Below are positions 29,133 through 38,766 of a DNA stretch of 44,637 bases, piece by piece; position 1 is the first letter of the stretch, and each line of letters starts with the position of its first letter. A model generated the notes under the pieces. It saw nothing but the letters and a program-made list of their open reading frames with translations. It had not been told where the DNA came from and ran no database searches. The position numbers and the translations under genes are program-made. This stretch comes from Bremia lactucae (lineage: Eukaryota; Oomycota; Peronosporomycetes; Peronosporales; Peronosporaceae), in the NCBI RefSeq assembly GCF_004359215.1, contig NC_090610.1, positions 5,159,233-5,203,869 of the forward strand, read 5' to 3'.

Positions 29133-29792
29133 TTACGCAGTTGGCACCGAAGTTGACACGCTCAGCCCCATTGGCGGCAGCGAAAAACTTACTGCTTTTT
29201 CCCTAATTTTCTTGCTAACTTGATTGCCAACCTTTTTCACCGCTTGTGCTCTGCCAAACAGTGCCTTGGGTACCGCCACAGCTGCCGCCACCGCAGTGGA
29301 TTTATGATTTTTTAATCGACCAGCCTCCAATTTAGTTGGTTCCGGCACCGCTGTCTGCAGCATCATTTGAAGGACCTTATACTGGGTGTCAAAGAAAACT
29401 TCAAGCTCGTCAAGCGCCAGACCGAGTGCCTTGTGTTGGGGCTCGCCCCAATAGTTGCGCTGCCAAGCGTGGATGGCATTGCCCCAGTCCTTGCGCTCGC
29501 CCCACGTGGGCGCGCTCATTACTAGCACCACAGGCGAACCATAAACTAAAACTCTTCCATCTCGAATTCTCGAGCGCTGAAGTCTAACGGAAAAGCTATA
29601 AGGGCACCCACGACCGTCTGCGTCAGTCATACCGCGTACTTTCAGTCTTGAACGTGAGAGAATGACCTCTCGAACCATCACACCGCGATCACGTTTCGTA
29701 TAGTACTGCATTTTGCCTTCACCCAGCACACAGTAGTAGATATGGCTGCGGCGGCCTTCATCGTGCACCAGTAGAAACCCTTCCTTGGACAT
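29133..29792 (-). CDS. PH-domain protein, 219 aa
   Basis: Single-exon minus-strand gene. Residues about 2-112 form a pleckstrin homology domain: EGFLLVHDEGRRSHIYYCVL (beta 1-2), GKMQYYTKRD, a variable loop, YSFSVRLQRSRIRD, VVLVMSAPTWGERKDWGNAI and the closing helix with the invariant Trp (DWGNAIHAWQRN). PH domains bind phosphoinositides or proteins at membranes. The rest (113-219) is helical, then basic and Ala/Lys-rich (VAAAVAVPKALFGRAQAVKK), with no second domain seen. The ATG at 29792 sits two residues before the first PH strand, the natural start. No stops or shifts. It shares a roughly 350-bp upstream region with the divergent TMED gene. Confidence 0.82.
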   Translation of the reverse strand: MSKEGFLLVHDEGRRSHIYYCVLGEGKMQYYTKRDRGVMVREVILSRSRLKVRGMTDADGRGCPYSFSVRLQRSRIRDGRVLVYGSPVVLVMSAPTWGERKDWGNAIHAWQRNYWGEPQHKALGLALDELEVFFDTQYKVLQMMLQTAVPEPTKLEAGRLKNHKSTAVAAAVAVPKALFGRAQAVKKVGNQVSKKIREKAVSFSLPPMGLSVSTSVPTA

Positions 29793-30141
29793 AGTCCGCT
29801 TTTAAAATCGCGCACTGTGATCAAACCGACTTGATGGACTTCCGGGATGGGGGAAAAATAATGAGTATTGACAGCTGACTTGGGTTCAATATGCAGCATC
29901 TCAGCTCACACGTTTCAGCCAATCAGCAAATGCTACGATTGATTGATTACTTTGGTAATCCTAAAAAATCCGCGACCCCAAAATCGCCACATTTATAAAA
30001 TTTCCAACTGAATGCGCTTGTACCATTGAGCTTATCACAATAAATCGATAAATTAGCAGTTAAGTTTCTTTTATAAAGGATTGTCGTTTTCTAATTGTGT
30101 AATTGTCACGCAATGAGAAAACGAAAATCCTTTATAATAAG
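29793..30141. promoter_or_regulatory. Divergent intergenic region between PH and TMED genes
   Basis: 349 bp. Contains a CCAAT element, AGCCAATCAG (29917-29926), that could serve either gene, and a long hairpin at 30071-30137. The first exon of the TMED gene, with its signal peptide, should also be here, but I cannot find it. Confidence 0.5.
30071..30137. repeat. 22-bp inverted repeat (hairpin / possible MITE)
   Basis: The left arm TTATAAAGGATTGTCGTTTT (30071-30090, continuing CT) and the right arm AGAAAACGAAAATCCTTTAT (30116-30135, continuing AA) pair over 22 bp with one mismatch and a 23-nt loop. It ends 4 bp before the first recognisable TMED exon. Either a tiny terminal-inverted-repeat element or an RNA hairpin. 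Confidence 0.7.
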
Positions 30142-31154
30142 CACCTGCCCAAAGACATAAGCGAAGGCGCGTCGGACGCGATGTATTTTAATGTCGATGA
30201 AAAGGTATGAGCTTGTCCTTCGCACCGCTTTTCATTTAACACATTACTACGGAAAAACGATTGTGTAGAGCCGTCGGTGCTTCCAGGTGGATGTGCCCAA
30301 AGATACAACGGTCCGCGCTGAATACGAGTCGCCAGATACAACGGATGTCATGGTCAGTAAGCAAAATCCACTTACTCTTGCCACAACAAAGAGACAGAAA
30401 CTTATTGTGATCGTGGCTGATTGTAGAAGACAAATTTAGCATTCTATGCACCAAATTCAAACAAGGGCGTGGACGAAAAGGCGCTTTTAAAGAACGAGCC
30501 GACAAGCCAGAAGGTTGTTTGCTATCAGATTCGCTTCAAACATTGGTGCAAGGCTTTAAAATATTGTCATTGAAAGGGGGCAATTTCGCTCACAGCACAG
30601 GAAAAGGGGCCTCATTGGATCTGTGTCAGTTTAGATTCGTCCAATTACGCCCTTCCAGATGATGCATCAATGGTAAGCGAAAGCAAAGTTTTGCTAGCTA
30701 GTTACACCACATAAACTAATTGTAATTACTAGCGATTCACATTAAAATTGAGCATGGGAACGAGCCATGAGGAGTATCAGAATTTGGCCAAGAAGAATCA
30801 GATGGACGACCTCCATCTTAACATCGTAAAGCTCCGAGATCGAGTGAGTGCTCTCCAGCGCAATCAAGACTACGCTAAGGTCAATAATTTGCTTGGAAAT
30901 GCAAGTTAAAAGCCTGACTTGCTGATTCTTTGGGCCAACAGGAAAAAAGTATGGCGCTTCAGTCTTCAATCAAGTCTAACAACTACAACGCCACCTTAGT
31001 ATCTGTGCTTCAGGTAAGACGTGAAAATGTGGTCAAATCGATGCAATAAATGGTGCTAAGCTTTTTGTGACTGCAGATTGCTATCTTGCTTTTCGTAGGC
31101 TTTTACCAAGCCAAATACCTGCAGGCATACTTCCATAAAAAGAAACTGACATAA
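30142..31154 (+). CDS. TMED/p24 (emp24/GOLD) cargo receptor, seven exons seen, N-terminus missing
   Basis: p24 proteins cycle between ER and Golgi in COPI/COPII vesicles and help sort cargo. Exons: 30142-30204, 30287-30352, 30427-30513, 30601-30672, 30733-30879, 30942-31013 and 31077-31154, all in phase 0 with short introns. They give 194 aa to the stop. The lumenal GOLD part reads VDVPKDTTVRAEYESPDTTD and HWICVSLDSSNYALPDDASM. The coiled-coil reads LHLNIVKLRDRVSALQRNQD. The membrane helix is IAILLFVGFYQAKYLQAYF, and the tail HKKKLT ends in the COPI dilysine KKxx signal. The expected signal peptide and the N-terminal ~30 residues (with the first Cys) are absent; a hairpin sits exactly where exon 1 or its intron should be. 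The 5' end is thus either an unfound exon or a truncation. Confidence 0.88.
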
Positions 31155-31633
31155 ACCCCCACCGCGAAAGAGACACTAAATTTTAACGATGTCATTCGAT
31201 TAACCAAGACCGAACATTAGCTCATGGGTTTTTAGTTTTTAATTTGATGCTCTCGATGCCCACAATTTTGACTAGAATGACCATTTAATAATCAAATTTA
31301 CTCGCCGAGAGATACTTTAACCTGATGTAATTCCTCAGCTCTTTATTAAATTCTCCTAGTTTCTTTAGAAAAAGGAATTGTCCTTTAAACGCACAACTAA
31401 ATTTGATATCCCCACAACTATCTTTTGATTTTTTTATTATTTTTAATTTAAGTAAACCGCTCCTACTTAAATAATTTCCACCACAACTTTTTTAGTTATT
31501 TTAAATTTGCAAGCTAAAATTGTTATTCTTACAACTTGTAAGCCATTAGTTTAAGCACTATAGGCCTTACTACATCTTTAATTCATTCTCACTTTTATAA
31601 ACAACTCCACAAGCCCTTCGAACAAGACTTGCG
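31155..31633. other. 3' flank of TMED gene, AT-rich
   Basis: About 480 bp without an ORF or recognisable repeat; poly-A-signal-like AATAAA-type sequences are frequent. It ends at a solo LTR. Confidence 0.45.
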
Positions 31634-31638
31634 GAGCC

Positions 31639-32087
31639 TGTAACGGGGTGTATCGTTACATGAAATTAACACTAAAAGGTTATTAATTAATATTATCTAA
31701 AAGGTAAATAATATTTGCAGGATATTACTTTATATAGTAATGTCCTGAATTCTTATCCATAAATAGGTATAGACCATTATGTCTATTTATTCCGCAGACT
31801 AATCAGCTGTAGAAGTAATCAAAGAGAGTTACAAGATAAGATAGATAAGAATTCATTTACATGTTTAGTATTAGTTTATAGTTAAGTCAGCATTTACAAA
31901 GATAGATTAAGAGACACTTAACTATATTAATACAGTTTTCATTTTACACTCTTAAGCTAACTTGCCTTAAGAGAAGTCTTCCTCTATACGTACAGTGTAC
32001 GTCACCTAACGAGAGGCACCACTCACATCTGAAGCAGTGTGAAGTGGACTTGTACTGAAACAGTACAAGTCGCAGTGCCCCGTTACA
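31639..32087 (+). mobile_element. Solo LTR of the copy 1 Gypsy family, with target duplication
   Basis: 449 bp, TGTAACGGGGTGTATCG to GCAGTGCCCCGTTACA, the reverse-oriented counterpart of 2592-3036. It is flanked by a perfect 5-bp duplication GAGCC (31634-31638 and 32088-32092). No internal sequence: the remains of an element removed by LTR-LTR recombination. Confidence 0.93.
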
Positions 32088-32092
32088 GAGCC

Positions 32093-32339
32093 GATAGCCC
32101 CTCTGCTAGCCAAGGGCTTGTCAATTTGATTAATCAAATTCGAATCGGACAGAAGAGAACCAATCCCCATCCAGCATGGGCCGACATGATGATGACGACT
32201 TCGTCATCTATACGGTTGTAATCTCGCCAAGAAGAAGAGATGGAAAGAAGAACAAAAGAGCCTCAACTTGATTGATCTCATTGAAGGGGAATTGCTCATG
32301 ATATAGACCTGTTGGTGGCTGAAGCAAGATCTGATACAT
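32093..32339. other. Repeat-derived, unassigned
   Basis: Between the solo LTR and the first recognisable gag motif of the next Gypsy. Short frames only; presumably 5' sequence of that element. Confidence 0.35.
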
Positions 32340-33415
32340 GGTATTTGACCAATTTTAAACAGCCGCGGGTTTGCTTTCCGTGCCAGAAAGGTTTAGCGAC
32401 GATCTGGACCACGAGCTATGGACGATGACCAAGCGACGGGATGAAAGTGTGCTCATGTTCTCTCAGCGTCTGTGCGAAAATGTTCGTTTTTTGGCAGATC
32501 TTTCTGATAAAAAAAACTGAAGTGATTCTAGATGTGCAGATGCGCCGCTACTACAAGCGTGGGATGCCGATTGCATGGCAAGACAAGCTTGCAGCTGCAG
32601 GTGAAAGACATGATACAGTGAATGAAATAATGCTATATTTCTCGGGACTAGAGAAACAAGAGCGACTACAGCAGGTGCCCGCTGCACGAGAAGGGCGTGG
32701 ACAATTCAGAGGCAGAGGAGAAATACAGTCACAGCGTAGGACATCGCAGCGAAGGCAAGAGTGTTAAAAAAGTGGACAACAGTACAAGAGCAAGAAGGAA
32801 GGAACAAGACCAACTCCATGGTCGGGTGGACGCGATGAGTGTGGTGCTCTCATCACAAAACAAGATCGCACAATACAAGTGGTTGCTTCACCTCAAGAAG
32901 AAAATTGAGGAGCACAAGCAGCTGGAAGTCGAAAGTGATCAAGAAAAGTACCCAAATTTATTCAAGGAGGACGACATCAGCACCGAAAACGAGTGCAAGC
33001 TGATTGGTCTAGTCCGGCAAAAGCCCATTGCCCAACAGCTCCGCTGCGCGTTACCGAGCGAATTCGTCATGACAAAGAAAATTTCGCAGCTCTGTTGGAC
33101 ACTGGTGTCTCACGAAGTATCGTTAACAAGTCATTTGTAGTTGCCAGTGTCAAACATGGGTACAAAGTGGTGTCACAATCGATGACGGTGTTCGCAACCA
33201 TGGGCCACGATGTGACGAGTAGTGGGACCATCGTCGCTCAATTTTGCTTTCTTAAGCTAAAGGCTGATTCAGTCATCACGCACTGCTTTCCAGTGATGGA
33301 AGACAGCGAAGATGCTTTGGTCATTGGTCGAGATTTGCTCCGTGCACTTGGCATCACGATCAACTTTGGTGATCAGACGGTTCAATGGGACCAACATAGC
33401 TTCGCGAAGACTTAG
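32340..33415 (+). pseudogene. Gypsy-B gag and protease
   Basis: Different Gypsy lineage from copies 1-3. Gag: DLDHELWTMTKRRDESVLMF then SQRLCENVRFLADLSDKK, a frameshift in an A-run near 32515, then VILDVQMRRYYKRGMPIAWQ and a Gln/Arg-rich tail. This is the retrotransposon gag helical domain. The protease lies in the frame 32993-33415: ENFAALLDTGVSRSIVN carries D-T-G near 33095, and EDALVIGRDLLRALGI carries the closing motif near 33310-33350. The frame stops at TAG 33413-33415. Confidence 0.8.
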
Positions 33416-33890
33416 TGCACTGGTACCATGAGAGTCATGAACATCCAGCTCATGAGAGACTTTACAAGACCATGCACCCGATCCTGTACTGGCCAAGCAT
33501 GGAGTCTACGATTGCGCGAATAATCAAGACGTGTTTGGTTTGCAAGCGTGCCAAGGTTCATGGTGAAAAATAAGATTATGGTCTTCTTCCACCCAGAACT
33601 TGCAAGAGCGTAAATCCATTTGATGTGGTCCTTGTCGATCTCATCGGACCCTATGAAGACGGAAGCTGCGGGATCACTATTATTGATCAGGCTACACGGT
33701 GGCTTGAAGTTGGTGTTCAAACCAACAAGTTGTCACTCATCTTTGCCGAGAGTTTCGATCGAGAATGGCTGTGTCGATACCCTCGTCCACGTGAAGTTAT
33801 TCTACTCCAGGATGTATGACTTCCCGGTTACATGGGCTGTGCTCTTCCGGTTACCGGTTGACGATAGTGTCTTAAAACATTTCCGTTGCT
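33416..33890 (+). pseudogene. Gypsy-B integrase, directly after the protease
   Basis: Integrase zinc domain: HESHEHPAHERLYKTMHPIL then ARIIKTCLVCKRAKVHG (H-H-C-C), about 33425-33570. Core: NPFDVVLVDLIGPYED with the first catalytic Asp near 33635, then IIDQATRWLEV and LCRYPRPREVILLQD near the second Asp (33770-33815). After that the similarity stops. Between protease and integrase an intact element would have roughly 2 kb of RT and RNase H; here there is none, so that block is deleted. A stop near 33572 adds to the decay. Confidence 0.8.
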
Positions 33891-34600
33891 AGTTGTCGGA
33901 AGACACCTTCGTAAACATCGTGATCCTGCCGCTGATCCCTGATAGCGACCACCCGAAGTTGGCATAGCAGGACTTGTTTGACTTCAGCTGCTTCTTGCTC
34001 CGTGGACGCACTTTCCTGATTATGCATGCTCCTGTTCCACTGAATCCAAAGCGTGGATACGCAGACGGATCAGGCTATCCACCATATCCTTTTTCATGCC
34101 CTGCCAGCAAGGTCAGCGTTTTCTGGGAATATGTGTATAATATTTACTCTCTCTTATGAAGGCAGCTCCGGTGCTATCGTGATAATGCTGCTTGTATATA
34201 CGAGAGCAGTTGAGTTGAAGATACTGCTGATCGCGTCCACTGCGTGATAATGTAAGTGTATGCCTTAGTTGCTCCCGCGCAGTCCCAGAGGATATGGAAA
34301 AGTCCATTATGTTGCCGGTTGCAGTCCGGGCGCCTCGTGCATGTTGCGTCCAAGTCGCTTCTTGGGAAGTACAGAGTTAAATTATGGGTTTGATACTCTG
34401 TAGCAGCCCCAGACCTGGTAGTCCGTAAGAGTGTGGTTGTCTTTTCATAGCTGTTCCGTGACATCGGGAAAGGGGTGCCATCCTGTATGCCGTCTCGGGG
34501 TTGTAGCCTGGTGCTTACTGCGTTAAGTGCCGGATGTAGCTTGCACTTGACACACTGAAACGGTTGACGTTGGAGCGCCTTCAAAGCGTGCATTTTATTA
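33891..34600 (-). pseudogene. LINE (non-LTR) pol C-terminal part with zf-RVT-like zinc motif
   Basis: The minus strand reads RSDLDATCTRRPDCNRQ, then GLFHILWDCAGATKAY, a C-x4-C...H...C arrangement like the zinc domain (zf-RVT) after LINE reverse transcriptase (34360-34270). Then comes SAVSSTQLLSYIQAALSR and a tail KKDMVDSLIRLRIHALDSVE to about 34010. Upstream it reads HPALNAVSTRLQPRDGIQDG (34540). It lies in the same orientation as the RT fragment at 40380-41390 and is in the right order to be its continuation. Confidence 0.6.
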
Positions 34601-34619
34601 ATTGAGGGTGTGAGGCTTC

Positions 34620-36121
34620 ACAGAAACTCACAGAGCCGCGGATGTGCTGTGGAGACAAGCGCCGTGTTTCGCACTGTCTCTGATAGACAGACGTTTCAAA
34701 TATTATTGGATGTTGTTTTCGAAGCAAGCATCCTTGTTTCGTACCACTCAGCTTATTCGAGTGGTCGTGCTTTGACGCTGCCTGAGCTTGTGCACTGCCG
34801 TCGGTTACTATGTCCACGTCACAATGGTTATCATTCGAATGCTGCCTCTGCTTGTGCATAGCCGTCGGGATCTAGCTCCATAGTGTGATGAATAGACACA
34901 CTGAGGTCTTGTGCAGTCGTGCAGATGACCGAACCGCAGGTGAGACCAGCGCACTCACCGTAGGACATCCTTACGCTTGTAAACGCTCCACGACGTTCAT
35001 CAGATGACCATCTGATGAACGAGAGACAGGCATTTTAACGGCTTGATGCTGCCAGTTTGTGAATGGCTCGATTTTCCTAAGCCATGGTAATCCATGGATG
35101 ACACATCCAAATTCAGTACGATAAAATCATCATCGTACTATTTAGGATAACGACTATACGTTTCTTTACTGTTACAGATGCGCCTGTTGCTAGGCGCACT
35201 GTCATCCTCGTTAAACGATTATCGCGCTCAATAAATTGAGTCTGCATCCTTCTAGCGATTCGAGTCGAATGACATTGTTCGACCCCGCACAATCGACTAG
35301 AAACTTTAGTGGCACTTTATTCGCCACTAATAATTATCAAGGTGATGAGCTTAACCTCATCGCCTGGGGCAGTTAGTTACACACAGTTGGTGTGTGATGA
35401 GCAACTTTCGTCAAAAAGCCTGCAAATACTTCGGACAGTGCTGGGTCAGTAGGGCGCTCTGCACCTACTAACCTCGACCCTTTTATACGATCCGCCCCGC
35501 CGTTGCGTTTTTGCAACAGCGTCGAGTCCGCGTCATCCGCTATTCCTAGCAAGAGGTCGATCGTTTCGCTCAATGCTCCTAGGGGGGTACTCATAGGCGT
35601 AGTGGCCGTCTTGTAAAAACGATTACATTTTTGCAATCATTTGTAACTTGAAGAGCGCGGTTTCTAGCTCTCTATACGAGAGATTCATAGGTTCTGGACC
35701 TTCGTTTTTTGTCGTCTCGGAGGACGATAAGCTTCAGAGTGGACGAAAGCTTTTTCAGGCTTAAGTCCTCCTGTTCGCTACAGAGATCACATAATCTAGC
35801 GATTCTAGTTCGTGCGGAACAGGACCGTCTGCAAGACCTTCAATAAACACAGTTACATGTATTTGTACATCTATTGGATGACTCACGATACAACTTACAA
35901 GGTATCGTGTGTGTTGGACATAAGCGTGCAGATCACGCTTGCCCTGCTTTAAGTCCAGGAGCTCGACCGGAGCCCTGAATTCGGCATGTAGCGGCTCAAG
36001 TTATTTGCCTGAGCCGAGTCTTAAGGACCTCATACGACCAAAAATATTGATGGGTCGGGACGCTTAAGCCCTAAGGCCCAAGATTTTTAGACCTCCAGCT
36101 TAGTAGGACATCTCAACCTTC
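34620..36121 (-). pseudogene. Gypsy copy 2, protease and gag (part left of Copia-4)
   Basis: Base-level similarity to 300-1600 (copy 1) and 41410-42130 (copy 3). Recognisable items include the gag-protease border VGAERPTDPAL near 35450 and the TTCATCAGATG palindrome region at about 35000. The frame 35373-35636 is one surviving block. Stops and indels are too many for a continuous frame. Interrupted at 36121/36122 by the Copia-4 LTR; gag continues at 39933-40200. Confidence 0.7.
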
Positions 36122-36438
36122 TGTTAAAGGTGATGTTGTGACAGACTGATAGCAACCAGATAATTGCAATTTGCTTCTTAAAGTTGGAACAATTCAAGCC
36201 CCATCTGATTGATGGGCCACTGATAAAATTATTTACTTAATATTGATTAGACAATTTAAGACTTATCGACGTGCTGTTTGATAGGACAATGACAGAATGA
36301 TTGATTTATGATTGATTATTAAAACAAGTTAAGACTTAAGTCTAAAGATAGGACCTAACTCAATAATTATATCACTTTTGGTTTTGCAGTCCCGAACCAC
36401 AAGCCAACTCCACAGGTGTTTAGTAGTTTGTATTTTTG
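36122..36438 (+). repeat. Copia-4 5' LTR
   Basis: TGTTAAAGGTGATG to GTTTAGTAGTTTG...TTTTT, matching 39621-39932 throughout, including AGCCCCATCTGATTGATGGG and GACTTATCGACGTG. Right end estimated from where the two LTRs stop matching. Confidence 0.88.
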
Positions 36439-36455
36439 AGGTTATGATCCAAGTA
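36439..36455 (+). promoter_or_regulatory. Primer-binding site of Copia-4, half-tRNA-iMet type
   Basis: AGGTTATGATCCAAG follows the LTR; GGTTATG is identical to the Drosophila copia site. The ATG at 36444 starts gag. Confidence 0.6.
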
Positions 36456-37037
36456 ACGATTCCAGTATCAGTGCAGCCCTTCGATGGGAACAGCTACACT
36501 TTGTGGGGTTTTAAGATGAAGATGTACCTATGTCAAAGGGGCTGTGGGCGTTGATAACCGGCGAGGCACCCAAATCCATACCAACAGAGATGCAGGCACA
36601 CGCGGCAATTGTTCCGAGATTTCGTGACTCGCACCAAATGCACGTTGTAAGTGCAAAACGTGTGCGGGTGCGTGGGTCGCGCTTGAAAGATTTCATCAGA
36701 CCCAGGACTTGGCGAATCAACTCTGGCTCAAGGAGCAGTTTTTTTCGGCAACAGCGGCAACTGCACGTTGCATGACTATTTCAATAACCAAAGACAAATG
36801 CGTCGTAAAGTCAGGAAGCAAGAAGGTGGGAACAGGATCGAAAATCTCAAAACAGACGCCGAATTTGAATGTCACGCTGCTTTTAGCAAGTGTAATGTGC
36901 GGCATTGACGACTTGTCACGCCTCGCGCCGAACAGTAAGTAAACTGATTAAAGACGACCATATTGACAGAGTCAAGATTGGGGAAGAAGGTGTTTTCGAA
37001 GTTTGTGCGACAGCTAAACAAGTCAAGAAGACTTTCA
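36444..37037 (+). pseudogene. Copia-4 gag and end of GAG-pre-integrase
   Basis: MIQVTIPVSVQPFDGNSYTL then WGFKMKMYL is the conserved N-terminal gag motif (FDGxNYxxWxxxM). After a frameshift, GLWALITGEAPKSIP follows. Late gag is partly deleted, as is the protease: no DSG motif is seen. At 36950-37037 the plus strand reads VSKLIKDDHIDRVKIGEEG and FEVCATAKQVKKTFK, the C-terminal part of the pre-integrase zinc domain. The next expected sequence (integrase core) is found at the far end of the inverted block. Confidence 0.75.
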
Positions 37038-37039
37038 AA

Positions 37040-37704
37040 TAAGCGAGGCGGCGCTGGAAAGATTGTAAATTGTTTTTTGCTCTCCAAGTTCTTTGATACT
37101 GAACTCAATCTTAATGCGGCCTTGATCGCTTCAATATGCTCCTTCATTTTGCTAAAGAACATCAAATCGTCGCCATATATGATAACAATACTGTATTCCT
37201 CTGCTGATTTTCGAACAAAAACGCTTGCTCTGCGGCGGAGCGATCAAAACCTTGGCTTTCCAGGTGTTGGTTCAGCTTGTTGTTCCAATGCCGCGCAGCT
37301 TGCTTGGTTCATAAAGAGCCTTTCAAGCAGATACTACTTATTTGGACAAGTGAAGTCTTCGAAGCCACCCGGCTGATCCATGCATATCCCTTCTTCTACT
37401 ATACCGTTCAAGAAAGCTGTGTCGACATCAGCATTCCTTTGCTTCAAGATTTTCTGCTGCCTCTTTCGCCAGGGCAGTATTGGTCGACTCCTTTCGAGCC
37501 ACTGGAGCAAATGTGTGTCATAGTCAATGCCAGGTCGCTCGGTAAATTCTTTAGCAATGAGTCGCGCCTTAACTTGATAATTGCTCCGCTTGGGTCGCGC
37601 TTTATCCGGGAACCCCACTTGCACCCAATCGCCTTCTTTGCTTGAGGCATATTCGTTAGCTTCCACGGCTTGTTATCATGAAGTGACTTTATCTCGCTCT
37701 CCAT
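37040..37704 (-). pseudogene. Copia-4 reverse transcriptase inside the inverted block
   Basis: The minus strand reads NKPWKLTNMPQAKKAIGCKW, YQVKARLIAKEFTERPGIDY, DVDTAFLNGIVEEGICMDQP and GFEDFTCPNK (37704-37334). It then reads, frameshifted, a NKLLNQHLESQGF region and IYGDDLMFFSKMKEHIEAIK near 37180-37120. The catalytic motif is YGDD (37166-37177), a variant known among RTs though YVDD is usual in Copia. The block stops near IKELGE-like sequence at about 37040-37090, the thumb; the continuation KYLLGIEMHRDRS-like is on the plus strand at 38767. Confidence 0.85.
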
Positions 37705-38766
37705 TGCCTAAAACCATTGATTCTTGTATTTGCTCGTCATCACCTCACTATATGACGTTGCTTTCTCCCCATCATTCTCTTTAGTATAGAGGCAGCAAAG
37801 CAAGCCGATTTCGTCCTCAAAATCGTCCAAGTTAAACACTCCTCGAGATTTTCTTAAAAATTTCTGTTCATAGCGAACGAAACCTCCCCGCTTGCGCACC
37901 GAACGCACCATCCATTCTTCATGTCCATCCGTACCAGGAGTGCTAGATGCCCGCGTGAAAATGCATCCTGTTGGCTCTATGTGCCCTTCCAGTTGTCGAA
38001 CTTGGGCGTAAAGGTGGCGTCTGGGGGTCCACTGCCGGTGGTGCTTGTACATTTGCATTATCTATATTCACGTTGTCAATTGCGTCGAAGATGCCCCCGG
38101 TACCGCTTATCTTTGTCTTGCTTGCTTGGCTTTCGTCAGAAGTCACACTTCGTGATACAACGATTGAACCATCAGCTGCGTTAATGAGTCTGTATGCCTT
38201 CTGTTGTTTTGCGTATCCTAGATGATGGCACTTAGTCCCAAAATCGTCCAGCTTCTTTCGCCTTTTATGGCGAGACGTGCCTAGCATACGGTGCCAAATA
38301 CACGGATGTGCTCTAAATGGGTTCCCGCTTAAATTCCAGCTCAAAAGGACATGAACCTTTGCTTGACGAATTCTGCAGTACATTCCGTATGTCTGCTGCA
38401 GTCACAATCGCCCCACACCAATAGCGCTTGTCCAGGTCACTGTCTTTGAGCATACATCTTGTCATTTCGACAAGTATTCTATTCATTCGTTCAGCCATGC
38501 CATTTTTCTGTGGATTATACGGCACTCTTGCCTGATCCCGAGCTGCTCGCAGATTGTATCCATTCCAGCGTTTTGATATTCGCCTCGATTATCACTACGC
38601 AGGACCTTCACTTCTGTTATCGTCTTGTACTGTGACATAGCGACTTTTCATCTTTATAAAAGTCGCCATGTACCTAAATCCCGATAATGAAGCATGGATT
38701 ATTGGACCAAGAATGCCCGAGCATACGACGCTATCTGAGCGCGTACTCTCCTTCACTGTAATGTAT
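37705..38766 (-). pseudogene. Copia-4 integrase and linker inside the inverted block
   Basis: At the right end the minus strand begins KESTRSDSVVCSGILGPI (about 38765-38700), the integrase core start; the first catalytic Asp is Gly (VCSGILGP for VHSDVLGP). Then follow VKVLRSDNRGEYQNAGMD (second Asp, about 38600) and PYNPQKNGMAERMNRILVEM with the catalytic Glu (38520-38470). HPCIWHRMLGTSRHKRRKKL and KCHHLGYAKQQKAYRLINAA form the C-terminal domain (38300-38190), followed by a variable linker to RT. Frameshifts near 38530 and 38640. Confidence 0.85.

Noticed and set aside
30742..30969. 75-aa minus ORF over the TMED exons
   Set aside because: Shadow of exon 5 and adjacent introns of the TMED gene.
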